Below are positions 33,642 through 41,091 of a stretch of DNA of 64,000 nt, in pieces; position 1 is the first letter of the stretch, and each line of letters opens with the position of its first letter. This stretch comes from JBEKCB01 sp052139675 (GTDB taxonomy: Bacteria; Planctomycetota; Brocadiia; CAIUPP01), in assembly GCA_052139675.1 (NCBI GenBank), contig JBKQWE010000026.1, forward strand, positions 1-64,000, in the 5' to 3' direction. Both the position numbers and the translations under genes were made by a program. The notes under the pieces are model-generated. The model was not told the origin of the DNA, made no database searches, and saw only the letters and a program-made list of their open reading frames with translations.

Positions 33642-35033
33642 TCAGACCTTCCTGTCGGGTTCGCCGAAGACGAGCGGGAGCGAGAAGGTGAAGGTGGAGC
33701 CTTGGTTTTTCCCCCTGCTTTCCACGCGGACGGCGCCGCGGCAGGACTGGACCAGTTTGTTCACCAGCGCCAGGCCGAGGCCGGTGCCCTTCACGCCGGC
33801 GGTGCGGCGGATGCGGCCGAATTCCTGGAAGAGGTTCGCCTGCTCCTCCGGCGTCAGGCCCGCGCCGGTGTCGGCGACGTGTACGGAGAAGCCGGCCGCA
33901 TCGCGCGTGACGGAGATTTTGACCCCGCCTGCGCTCGTGTACTTGATGGCGTTGTTCACGAGATTCAGCGCCAGCGTCCGCACGACGAACGGATCGCCTC
34001 GCACGGGAAATTCCTTCCACGGCTCGATCCGGATCGAAAGCCCCTTGTCCTCGGCCAGGATGCGCTGATTCTCGACCACGTCTTCCAGGACGGCCTTCAA
34101 GTCCACCGGCTCCTGCGTCACAACCAGCGTCATCTGGTCGAGCTTCGAGAGCGACAGGAAGTCATCCACGAACGACTGGATGCGGTCGGTCGAGCGCGTC
34201 AGCAGGCGGACCAGCGCATCAAGGCGCGCGCGGTCCGCGAGGACTTTCGGGTCGCGCAGGAGCGGGATGGCCATCGCCAGCGGCGAGAGCGGTGCGCGGA
34301 GTTCGTGGACCATGAAGCGGAAGAACTGCTCGCGCTCGCGCTGCAAGCGGCGCAGCGCGGTGACGTCGCTCATTACGGCCACGCTGGCGGGCCGGCCTTC
34401 CCACTCGCTGCGGCGCGCGCAGACGATCACCTCGCGGATCGAGCCGTCGGCGTGGAGCAGCCTGGTCTCGTACTCCTCGGGCGCGCCGCCGCCGGAGACG
34501 CGCGCGTGATAGACGTTCAGGTCGCGCTGCCGGACTTCTTCGTCGAGGATTTCGCCGTACTCGCAGCCGAGCAGTTCTTCCGCACGGCGGCCGAGCAGGT
34601 CGCAGAAGGCGGGGTTGACGAAGCCGATCCGGGCGTTCTCCACGACGACCAGCCCGCTGCGCATGTCGCCGACGAGCCGGCTGAAGCGCTCCTCGGAGCG
34701 GCGATGCGCCTCGACGGCCGAGAAGAGGTCCCAGAGCAGCCGCGCGGGATCGCCGGTGATCACCGAGGCGCCGGCGGGCAGAACCCGACGAATGATGCCG
34801 GACATCGAAGGGTCGCCGGTGACGTCAATGACGAACTGCGGCCGCGATCGAGCGACGGCGTCAGCCGCGTCCTTGTAGATGGGCAGCTTGCGCTCGGCCG
34901 CCGCTTTGACGCCGGGCGCCCGGCCGCTCCGGTCGCAGACGGCGACCAGTTCGAACTCCGGGTCGGCCAGCAGGTGCGGCAGAAGCGCGCTGCCGCCTTT
35001 GCCCAGGCCGACAAGCAGTGTTCGGATTCCCAT
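33642..35033 (-). CDS. Rossmann-PAS hybrid sensor histidine kinase
   Basis: The 463-residue protein starts with a dehydrogenase-like Rossmann domain (GIRTLLVGLGKGGSALLPHL, residues 1-115, with a VIDVTGDPSM block). A PAS domain follows (about 125-245), then a HisKA helix pair with the phospho-acceptor H-box FMVHELRAPLSPLAMAI near 265. The HATPase domain has NLVNNAIKYTSAGG, DTGAGLTP and GTGLGLALVN. No membrane helix is present, so it senses a cytoplasmic signal. The Rossmann part suggests NAD(H) or another nucleotide, which is inference. The start is the ATG at 35033, directly before the Rossmann strand; a longer reading adds 23 unrelated residues. No response regulator is adjacent. Confidence 0.85.
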   Translation of the reverse strand: MGIRTLLVGLGKGGSALLPHLLADPEFELVAVCDRSGRAPGVKAAAERKLPIYKDAADAVARSRPQFVIDVTGDPSMSGIIRRVLPAGASVITGDPARLLWDLFSAVEAHRRSEERFSRLVGDMRSGLVVVENARIGFVNPAFCDLLGRRAEELLGCEYGEILDEEVRQRDLNVYHARVSGGGAPEEYETRLLHADGSIREVIVCARRSEWEGRPASVAVMSDVTALRRLQREREQFFRFMVHELRAPLSPLAMAIPLLRDPKVLADRARLDALVRLLTRSTDRIQSFVDDFLSLSKLDQMTLVVTQEPVDLKAVLEDVVENQRILAEDKGLSIRIEPWKEFPVRGDPFVVRTLALNLVNNAIKYTSAGGVKISVTRDAAGFSVHVADTGAGLTPEEQANLFQEFGRIRRTAGVKGTGLGLALVNKLVQSCRGAVRVESRGKNQGSTFTFSLPLVFGEPDRKV

Positions 35034-35112
35034 GGGTCCGGATTTCCCGTCCGATCGTCCTGCAAAGGACATGAGACTATACGGTCGAATGGCCGCCGTC
35101 AAGGTGGCAGGG

Positions 35113-35925
35113 CTACTTCACCTCAAACTTGACGCTGACGATCGCGGTGATCTCTTTCTCGTAGGAACTCGTGTCATTGTTGCCCTCCGCCGAGGTGGTG
35201 AAAACGCCTTTCGGGTTGATCTGCATGACGCCCATGCGCGCCTCGACCAGCTTGCCGAGCCGGCCGTTGGCGTTGTTGACGATCTGCTCCGCGCGCACCG
35301 TGGCGTCCCGGGTCGCGTCGGCCAGCATGTTGATTTTCAGTTCGGAGAGTTTCGTGTAGAGATAGCACGGCGCGCCCGAATCAATCTCGACGCCGTCCTT
35401 GATCAGGCTGGTGACGTTGCGCGAGACGTCGGCGACTTTTTTCATGTCGGTGGAACTGATGAGGACGGTCTGGGCGAGCGTGTACATCTCGACCTTGTCA
35501 GTGGTGATGATCGTCGGCGCGGCGGCGGGCGCGCCTGCGGCCGCGGGCGCCGCGGGGACGATATCCTGGTGGAACCGGCGCGAGGTGTTGATGGCCGACA
35601 GGGTGATGTCCGATTCCGGTATGCCGCCGGCGATCAGGAACGCCCGGGTCTTGTCGGACGCGCCCTTCAAATCGTCGTAGGCCTTGACCAGGTTCGGGTC
35701 CTTCGCGGTGATGGCGCCGCACCATGTGACCACGTCGGAGACGATGGCCTTGCGCGCGGAGCCGGTGACCGCCAGCGTCTTGGGCTCCAGCTTCACCGCC
35801 AGGTAGCACCAGCAGAGGATGGCGACGCATGCGACGTTCGCGACAGCGAAAAACACGCCGCCGGCGCGAAGCGTGACGACGATTTTTTCAGGCAGATTAG
35901 CCGGCTTGCTGTTGGTCTCGGACAT
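35113..35925 (-). CDS. SIMPL-domain (DUF541) membrane-anchored protein
   Basis: The 270-residue protein has one membrane helix (GVFFAVANVACVAILCWCYLA, residues 23-43) and an outer SIMPL domain. The typical features are LAVTGSARKAIVSDVVTWCG, an ESDITLSAINTSR strand and a final YEKEITAIVSVKFEV. An alanine/proline-rich loop near residues 125-138 is an insertion. SIMPL/DUF541 proteins form periplasmic oligomers; their exact role is unclear, and one is linked to oxidative-stress tolerance in E. coli. It follows a 40-residue membrane peptide gene by 27 bp and precedes the histidine kinase gene by about 80 bp. Confidence 0.8.
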   Translation of the reverse strand: MSETNSKPANLPEKIVVTLRAGGVFFAVANVACVAILCWCYLAVKLEPKTLAVTGSARKAIVSDVVTWCGAITAKDPNLVKAYDDLKGASDKTRAFLIAGGIPESDITLSAINTSRRFHQDIVPAAPAAAGAPAAAPTIITTDKVEMYTLAQTVLISSTDMKKVADVSRNVTSLIKDGVEIDSGAPCYLYTKLSELKINMLADATRDATVRAEQIVNNANGRLGKLVEARMGVMQINPKGVFTTSAEGNNDTSSYEKEITAIVSVKFEVK

Positions 35926-35952
35926 GGATGAGCTCCTCTCAGGTTTTGGTTT

Positions 35953-36075
35953 CTAATACCGAGCGCCGAGTTCGCAGCCGCGGAGCGAGCGGAAGACTGC
36001 GAGCAGTCCGAGGAGGTTGATGACGGCGAGACTGAGAATGATCCAGGACCGGCGGGTGGAGATGGCTTTGCGCAT
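35953..36075 (-). CDS. 40-residue single-span membrane peptide
   Basis: This short open frame encodes 40 residues: a basic N-terminus (MRKAISTRRSW), one hydrophobic helix (IILSLAVINLLGLLAVF) and a short tail. AAGGGG lies about seven bases before the ATG. The positive-inside layout, ribosome site and 27-bp distance to the SIMPL gene make a real small protein plausible. No family is recognised. It could be a partner of the SIMPL protein in the membrane. Coding status is not proven. Confidence 0.45.
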   Translation of the reverse strand: MRKAISTRRSWIILSLAVINLLGLLAVFRSLRGCELGARY

Positions 36076-36291
36076 GGGCGCCCCTTGCGCTTCGCTTCAG
36101 TGCGCGGATTGCCGACACGGACACCGCCCGGCTTCCGGCGACTGATCGCCCCTGCGCAAGTTACGACCGGCGTGCGGCAACGTCTATATTCGAATCTCCC
36201 GCGTGGGAGTTATCAGCCGTGTTCTGCCGAACGCGAGGGATTATATCAAATTGGAACAGTTTCACCAAAAATAGCAGTTCGACGACGAGAG

Positions 36292-36300
36292 TTATCCACA
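36292..36300 (+). promoter_or_regulatory. single perfect DnaA-box consensus
   Basis: TTATCCACA matches the high-affinity DnaA box exactly. It is a lone site without further clear boxes or an A/T-rich unwinding element, and without dnaA or dnaN nearby. It may be a chance match or a DnaA-titrating site. Confidence 0.3.
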
Positions 36301-36373
36301 GTTTATGCACACTCCTGTTGCATTTTAGCTCAGTGGGTCGCGTCTATGGAAGCACTCGGAGAAAGCGCGAAGC

Positions 36374-36422
36374 CGCTGCTTGCGCGTGAAGCAGCGACGC
36401 GCGGCGGGTTGCGCCGCGCGTC
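36374..36422 (-). terminator. tandem hairpins after the 36.5-kb operon
   Basis: Two stem-loops abut. CGCTGCTT/AAGCAGCG pair over eight bases with a seven-base loop, then GACGCGCGGCG/CGCCGCGCGTC pair over eleven bases with a five-base loop. They lie 50-100 bp past the stop codon of the 410-residue protein gene. No T-run follows, so termination strength is uncertain. Confidence 0.45.
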
Positions 36423-36471
36423 TTCGGATCGTTCAGCCGCCCGGAATCTGCTTACCGCGCCAGGAGCGAAA

Positions 36472-37704
36472 CTAACCCTTATGCCAGCCCATTCGTTCGG
36501 CCATCTCGCTGAGTAGGCTGCAGTACGCCAGCGTGTGGGCGACGGCGCTCAGCGGAAGGATGCGCACGCTGTAGCCGGGCACGTCAATCGCCGCATCGCC
36601 CGGCCGCCACGGCAGATCGAGCCAGAGCAGCCCCTCATGATCTTTCAGCGACGCGGGCCGCCCGTAAGGAGAAGTGTAGATGAACCGGATTCCCCGGCGC
36701 AGGATGGCGCCGACCTTCTGGACATCCACCGGCGCATAGCCCAGGTGGATGTACACGTCGCCCTTGCCCAGGTCGGCCGGCGTCGCGGTCGCCAAGTCGC
36801 TGTTGGTGGTTCCCCAGCGGACCGGGTAGTTGCTCTCCTTGGGCAGCCCGAGGATGTGCGGATAGGAGTGCCCGACGGCCGTCGCCGCGACGCGCTTCCC
36901 GGCGCGGTGCGCCTGGACCATCCAATCGCCGGCCCGCGTCAGCGCGCGCGACTGCCGATCGAGCGTCTCGATCATGGAATCAACCACCTGCAGATACTCC
37001 GCCGCGACGTGCCCGGCGGGCAGCGGCGGAACGTACCAGTCCTTGCTGTGGAAGAGCGGCACGAGCCACGGCTCGCGCCGGTTGCTCTCGTGCTGGGTGA
37101 GCGAAGTGTTGCGCGCGAGGGCGCCCTCGAGCCAGACGCTCATCCAGATCGCCGGCATCTGGCCCTTGCGGGTGCACGCGGCGATCATCTCGCCGGTGGT
37201 CAGCCAGCCGCGGACGAGCTGTTCGAACGGGCGGAAAGGCGCCAGCGGCCGATGCTCGCCCATCGCGTGCAGCCCTTCGTCGGCGCGCGCTCCGCCGGTG
37301 AAGCCGGCGATGCGGCGGCGGAGTTTCGCTTCCAGTTCGTCGGGGCGGCCGATGACGAAAAGCCGCCGGCGGCTGTTCAGTTGCTTCTGAAACGCCTCGT
37401 CCTCGGCCGGCTTCCACTGCCGGGGATCGGGCAGCCCGAAGAACGCAACGTCCTTGCTCACGCCGGGCCCTTCCGCCCAGCGGATGCCCATCAGCCCGCC
37501 GGCGCGGCCGGAGAACTCCGAGCGCGAGAAACTTCCCACCGGCGGCAGGGACAGATTTCCACCGGCCAGAAGCGGCTGGGCCATCCTCTCGCCTAGCCGG
37601 GTGAAATGCGCGGTCTCGCGCCGCACGGCGGCGGTCCGCCGGCTCGCCTCGGCCAGGAATTCCTGCGCCGGGGTGCGAGCGGTCTTCCGAGCTGCTCGTG
37701 GCAT
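36472..37704 (-). CDS. uncharacterised protein paired with a SIS-domain sugar isomerase
   Basis: I do not recognise this 410-residue protein with certainty. It shows alternating helices and strands with blocks such as RVAATAVGHSYPHILGLPKE, KGDVYIHLGYAPVDVQKVG and VRILPLSAVAHTLAYCSLLSEMAERM. The last resembles the C-terminal helix of sugar-isomerase (SIS-like) domains, and the middle alternation would fit a second SIS-like lobe. It starts 27 bp after the SIS gene stop, with CAGGAG before the ATG, so the two are one operon. A joint role in phosphosugar metabolism is inferred. No signal peptide is seen. Confidence 0.6.
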   Translation of the reverse strand: MPRAARKTARTPAQEFLAEASRRTAAVRRETAHFTRLGERMAQPLLAGGNLSLPPVGSFSRSEFSGRAGGLMGIRWAEGPGVSKDVAFFGLPDPRQWKPAEDEAFQKQLNSRRRLFVIGRPDELEAKLRRRIAGFTGGARADEGLHAMGEHRPLAPFRPFEQLVRGWLTTGEMIAACTRKGQMPAIWMSVWLEGALARNTSLTQHESNRREPWLVPLFHSKDWYVPPLPAGHVAAEYLQVVDSMIETLDRQSRALTRAGDWMVQAHRAGKRVAATAVGHSYPHILGLPKESNYPVRWGTTNSDLATATPADLGKGDVYIHLGYAPVDVQKVGAILRRGIRFIYTSPYGRPASLKDHEGLLWLDLPWRPGDAAIDVPGYSVRILPLSAVAHTLAYCSLLSEMAERMGWHKG

Positions 37705-37731
37705 GGAACGTTCTCCTGAAGAGAGTTTCGG

Positions 37732-38493
37732 CTACAGGTCTTTGACGCGTGAGCGGTAGCGCTGGATCATCTCGCTGTTGAACGCATCGCCGCCGGGCAG
37801 ATTCGCGCTGCGGAAAATCGGCGGCTGCAAGCCGCGGCGGAGCATCTCCGTCACCGCCTCGATCACCATGCGATGCGCGATGTACGCATCCACCATCGTC
37901 GAGGTCGGCGCCAGCGCCACGTTGAATCCCTCCACCTTGAACGCCGCGTCGCCGTAGGGATTCTGATCGTCAATCGCCAGGTCGGCATAATCGAAGAGGT
38001 GCTTCTTGTTGGGATGGCGGATCGGGTGGTCGAGCGGCAGCTTGCGCCGCCAGTTCGAGGAGGAGATCGCGATGATCTTCGCCCCGCGCTTCTTGGCCTC
38101 TTCCGCCGCGTCAATCGTCGTGGGATTCATGCCGATATTGTGGAAGATGATCAGCAGGTCGTCGGCCCCGACGCCGTAGTAGCGGATGAGGCAGTTGGCG
38201 TAGCCGGTGGTGCGCTCGACCTCCAGGTACTTCAGCGCCTGGCAGACGGGCGTGATGTCGTGGCCGATGATCGGGTTGATGTTGGCCAGGCCGCCGGCGC
38301 GGAAGAACATCTCGAAGATCATCAGGCAGGTGTGCCCGCCGCCGCCATAGACGTGCACCAGCCGGTCCTGCTCATAGGCGTCGGCGATCATCGCGCCGGC
38401 GCGCACGAACTTCGCGGCGTTGCGCTTCTCGACCGACGCGAGCTTTGCGCCCACGTCCTTCAGATATTCCTGCCCGTAGTCGCGCTTGCGCAT
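37732..38493 (-). CDS. SIS-domain sugar isomerase-like protein
   Basis: The 253-residue protein matches the SIS fold of sugar-phosphate isomerases. LVHVYGGGGHTCLMIFEMFFRAGGL near residue 45 and DLLIIFHNIGMNPTTIDAAEEAKKRGAKIIAISSS near 130 are the two phosphosugar-binding loops. DYADLAIDDQNPYGDA and a final conserved MVIEAVTEMLRRG helix follow. It would isomerise or bind a phosphosugar in the cytoplasm. Its own promoter is 40 bp upstream, and it leads a two-gene unit with the 410-residue protein. The exact sugar is not predictable. Confidence 0.75.
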   Translation of the reverse strand: MRKRDYGQEYLKDVGAKLASVEKRNAAKFVRAGAMIADAYEQDRLVHVYGGGGHTCLMIFEMFFRAGGLANINPIIGHDITPVCQALKYLEVERTTGYANCLIRYYGVGADDLLIIFHNIGMNPTTIDAAEEAKKRGAKIIAISSSNWRRKLPLDHPIRHPNKKHLFDYADLAIDDQNPYGDAAFKVEGFNVALAPTSTMVDAYIAHRMVIEAVTEMLRRGLQPPIFRSANLPGGDAFNSEMIQRYRSRVKDL

Positions 38494-38534
38494 GGCTGCA
38501 TCCTTTCCGTTCCAGGAGCCGCACGAAAGGCCAC

Positions 38535-38563
38535 ATTCTGACGACTGGGGCCGCTCCGGTCAA
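38535..38563 (-). promoter_or_regulatory. promoter of the SIS-domain operon (CGT-CANAAT type)
   Basis: On the minus strand, TTGACC and CAGAAT are 17 bp apart and CGT directly precedes the -10. The -10 region continues ATGTGGCC, nearly the same as upstream of the Gfo/Idh/MocA and the 57.5-kb membrane-protein genes. Confidence 0.55.
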
Positions 38564-38592
38564 GCAGTTCGGCGGCGGCCTGCCGCGGTTTT

Positions 38593-39753
38593 TCAGGAGG
38601 CATCGTAACGGCCCTTCTCCAGCGCCGCCTTATACATCGCCGCCAGGTTCTCCTCGGGCACGCGCGGCGGAAGGTTGTTGGCTTCAGTGAGGATGAATCG
38701 CCCGCCGGTCTTGATCCCGCTTTCCAGGATCTCGCAGGTGCGATCGTAGACCTGCTGCGGCGTGCCGTGGAGCAGCAGCATGATGCCCGGGCCGCCGTTG
38801 ATCTGCACGCCGGGGCCGAGTTCCCTGCGCATGCGGGCGAAATCAACCGGAAAGCCGCTGTCCCACGTCTGGACGTTCAGCTCGTCGCGCAGGGTCTTCA
38901 TGTGACGCATAACGTCGCCGCACAGGTGAATCCCGCGCGGCTTATCGGGGGCGAATTCATCCAGGTAGCGCTGGTGCCGCGGCATGACCATCCGCTTGTA
39001 CATGGCCGTGCTGATGAGCTGGATGGAATCATCGGCCAGCCCGCCGCCGAGGCTTTCGTCGTTCCAGTATTTCCGCCAGGCGCGCACCCGCTTGATGGCG
39101 GCGTCGGTCAGGTAGTCGAGCAACCGTTCGGCGTACTCCGGGTCCTCGGCCATGTCCGTCATCATGTCCGTCCCGCGCAGGTTCATGCCCGTCGTCAAAG
39201 GCCCGTCGGTGCCGGCCTGGTCGTACCGGCCGACCTTCACGGGCCGACCTTGAAATATATAGTCCTTCGCGATCTTGCCCATCTCCTCATAGAACCGCAG
39301 GCCGCGCCTGGAGAGCGGATTTTCGATCGGCCGGTCAATGTCCACGGCGAAGATGCTTTCCTTATTGGCGGCGGTGAGGAACGGCTGAGTATCGGGAATC
39401 TGGCCTTCGCGGAAATGCCACGCGGCGCCGAAGAAGGCCGCCTCGTGCGTGTTCAGCCAGCTCACCGAGGCGGTCCACTGATCCGGCAGGCCCGTCGGCG
39501 AATCGCAATAGCGGTTGATCACCGTGCGGCGAAGGTGCTCGTGGTCGAGCGCGGCTTCCATCATCACGCGCGGATCATTGAAGATTTGCTCGAAAGTCAC
39601 GCCGCTGCGGTTGAGCTTCGGGTCGAGCACAACGATGCGCGCGTTGCTGGAGATGGACACCGGCACGCGGATCGGCTTGCGCTCATTGAAGGCCTTCCAG
39701 ACGGCTTCCTTCTCGGCATTGCTGATCTGCGGAATTTCCCAAGACATTGTCAT
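38593..39753 (-). CDS. URO-D-family protein, second type
   Basis: This 386-residue protein is a distant URO-D/methyltransferase-like TIM barrel, different in sequence from the one at 7.1-8.2 kb. Recognisable features are ISNAEKEAVWKAFNERKPIRVPV at the N-terminus, LADDSIQLISTAMYKRMVMPRHQRYLDEF, and the putative metal-site block GIHLCGDVMRHMKTLRDEL with His and Cys. GGRFILTEANNLPPRVPEENLAAMY is the family's C-terminal block. It starts 35 bp after the stop of paralogue E, so the two are probably one operon. Both URO-D genes in the window thus follow a member of the unnamed secreted family. Heme biosynthesis is unlikely; the reaction is unknown. Confidence 0.75.
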   Translation of the reverse strand: MTMSWEIPQISNAEKEAVWKAFNERKPIRVPVSISSNARIVVLDPKLNRSGVTFEQIFNDPRVMMEAALDHEHLRRTVINRYCDSPTGLPDQWTASVSWLNTHEAAFFGAAWHFREGQIPDTQPFLTAANKESIFAVDIDRPIENPLSRRGLRFYEEMGKIAKDYIFQGRPVKVGRYDQAGTDGPLTTGMNLRGTDMMTDMAEDPEYAERLLDYLTDAAIKRVRAWRKYWNDESLGGGLADDSIQLISTAMYKRMVMPRHQRYLDEFAPDKPRGIHLCGDVMRHMKTLRDELNVQTWDSGFPVDFARMRRELGPGVQINGGPGIMLLLHGTPQQVYDRTCEILESGIKTGGRFILTEANNLPPRVPEENLAAMYKAALEKGRYDAS

Positions 39754-39788
39754 CGCCTGGATTCAGGTTGGCCGACGGTGACAGCCGG

Positions 39789-41027
39789 TCACTGGCCGGC
39801 TCCGGGCTTTCCGCTGAAGCGGAGGACCCATTGAGGCGTCCACAGGCCGCCCCAACCGCCCGGATTAAAGTTGGCTATAAAAATCTCCCGCAGCGTCGGG
39901 TCAAAGGGCGCCAGGGCTTCCCAGAGTTCCCCGGGCTCGTCCGCCCAGCGCGGGTCGGGCCGGCCGCCGTCAATCATCTGGAACTTCGCGTTCTTGACCT
40001 GCTTGTTCCACATGAAGTCCCGGTTCGTCGCGATGAGGCGCGCGATGTCCTCCTTCGTGAAGACCAGGCCGTGCTCGTACGCCTCCGCGATCGCGCCGGT
40101 ATCAATCCCGTAGTACTCGCCGTGCGGGTGGACGCCCACCCAGTGCTTCAGAGTGCCATCCGGATTATGGTCCCACGGAACGCCCGGGTCCCAGTAGTCC
40201 CAGACGAAATACTTGCCGTCGTCGCGCAGCTTCATGCGAGACCGCATCACCTGGAACCACTTCTCGGCGCGTTCCTTGTAGACGGGCTTGTGCGTCACGT
40301 CGTACATGGCGAGCATCCACTCGGCGATGAGGTTCTCCTTGTTGTCCGGCAGGGAGTTGCCGTCCGTCATTCTTCGTTCATATCCGCCCGGCTCGGTCCA
40401 CTTGCCGGTCTGAGGATCAAACCCGAAGGGCGGGACGACCCAGATGCCGCCTTCTTTCGTATCGCGCCAGGCGCCGCGCGAATCCCATTTCTCGAAGGTT
40501 CGCTCCGCAAGCCGGAGGTACTCTTCGGCCTTGGCGCCGTACTTTTCTTTCAGCGCCGGCGTCTTGAGAATTTCGCCGGCCATCAGCGCCAGCGGGCGAA
40601 GGAACATCGCATCGCCCACCTCGACGTCCGTGTAGCGCTCTTTCACGCCGGGCGGAAGGTACTCGACGACGCCGTCGTCCGCCGGCTTGGGCCAGCCGAT
40701 GTAGCCGTCCGGCTCCTTCACGCCGCGCTTGATGACCGAGTCGCCCCAATCCACCAGCCGGTCCACCCACTCGCGGTCGCCGGTGGCCATGTAGCCGTAA
40801 TAGAAACCGTTCAGGAACGGGCTGACCAGCCAGCCGATCTCCTCGCCCGTCGCCTGGTCGCAATAGCGGTCCCTGCTCTCGCGGAGGATGTTCTGCTTCC
40901 AGCGCTGCATCCATTCTTTGGCGAGCGCCGGATCCAGCGCCTGGCCCTGGGCGATGGAAAAGCCGCAAGGAAGAACCCACGCGAGGAGCAGTCCGCAGAG
41001 CGCGCCGCGATACAATCTGTGTGACAT
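39789..41027 (-). CDS. secreted paralogue E of the unnamed helical-repeat family
   Basis: The 412-residue protein has a signal peptide (SHRLYRGALCGLLLAWVLPC...FSIAQGQ) and the D/E/F-type core. Landmarks are NGFYYGYMATGDREWVDRL, GGIWVVPPFGFDPQTGKW, SLPDNKENLIAEWMLAMYDV and HWVGVHPHGEYYGIDTGAIA. Where D has PAGPWDHK, E has PGVPWDHN. The ATG at 41027 is chosen because AAAGGG precedes it and the signal peptide begins there; a longer in-frame start adds 15 residues. It has its own promoter overlapping the end of the ceramidase-like gene and is followed 35 bp later by a URO-D gene. Function is unknown. Confidence 0.75.
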   Translation of the reverse strand: MSHRLYRGALCGLLLAWVLPCGFSIAQGQALDPALAKEWMQRWKQNILRESRDRYCDQATGEEIGWLVSPFLNGFYYGYMATGDREWVDRLVDWGDSVIKRGVKEPDGYIGWPKPADDGVVEYLPPGVKERYTDVEVGDAMFLRPLALMAGEILKTPALKEKYGAKAEEYLRLAERTFEKWDSRGAWRDTKEGGIWVVPPFGFDPQTGKWTEPGGYERRMTDGNSLPDNKENLIAEWMLAMYDVTHKPVYKERAEKWFQVMRSRMKLRDDGKYFVWDYWDPGVPWDHNPDGTLKHWVGVHPHGEYYGIDTGAIAEAYEHGLVFTKEDIARLIATNRDFMWNKQVKNAKFQMIDGGRPDPRWADEPGELWEALAPFDPTLREIFIANFNPGGWGGLWTPQWVLRFSGKPGAGQ

Positions 41028-41062
41028 ATCGGCCCTTTCAGAAGCGATGCAAGTTCGTTTTG

Positions 41063-41091
41063 TGATTACCACAAGGCTGCGGCCGAGTCAA
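41063..41091 (-). promoter_or_regulatory. promoter of paralogue E (CCTTGTGG type)
   Basis: On the minus strand, TTGACT and TAATCA are 17 bp apart, with CCTTGTGG right before the -10. The -35 overlaps the stop codon of the upstream gene. The spacer differs from that of paralogue D at only a few bases. Confidence 0.5.

Larger units (their letters stand above)
36076..36471. other. about 400-bp intergenic region
   Basis: I see no gene here. The region holds one perfect DnaA-box consensus at 36292-36300, a short A/T-richer stretch from about 36190 to 36340, and two tandem hairpins at 36374-36422 close to the end of the next minus-strand gene. Confidence 0.5.

Noticed and set aside
35939..36124. 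A 61-codon frame over the 40-residue membrane peptide
   Set aside because: It is rich in Arg, Pro and His with no hydrophobic segment or ribosome site. The other frame gives a sensible membrane peptide.
36292..36300. Replication origin
   Set aside because: Only one DnaA box is present, with no cluster of boxes, no dnaA/dnaN and no unwinding element.
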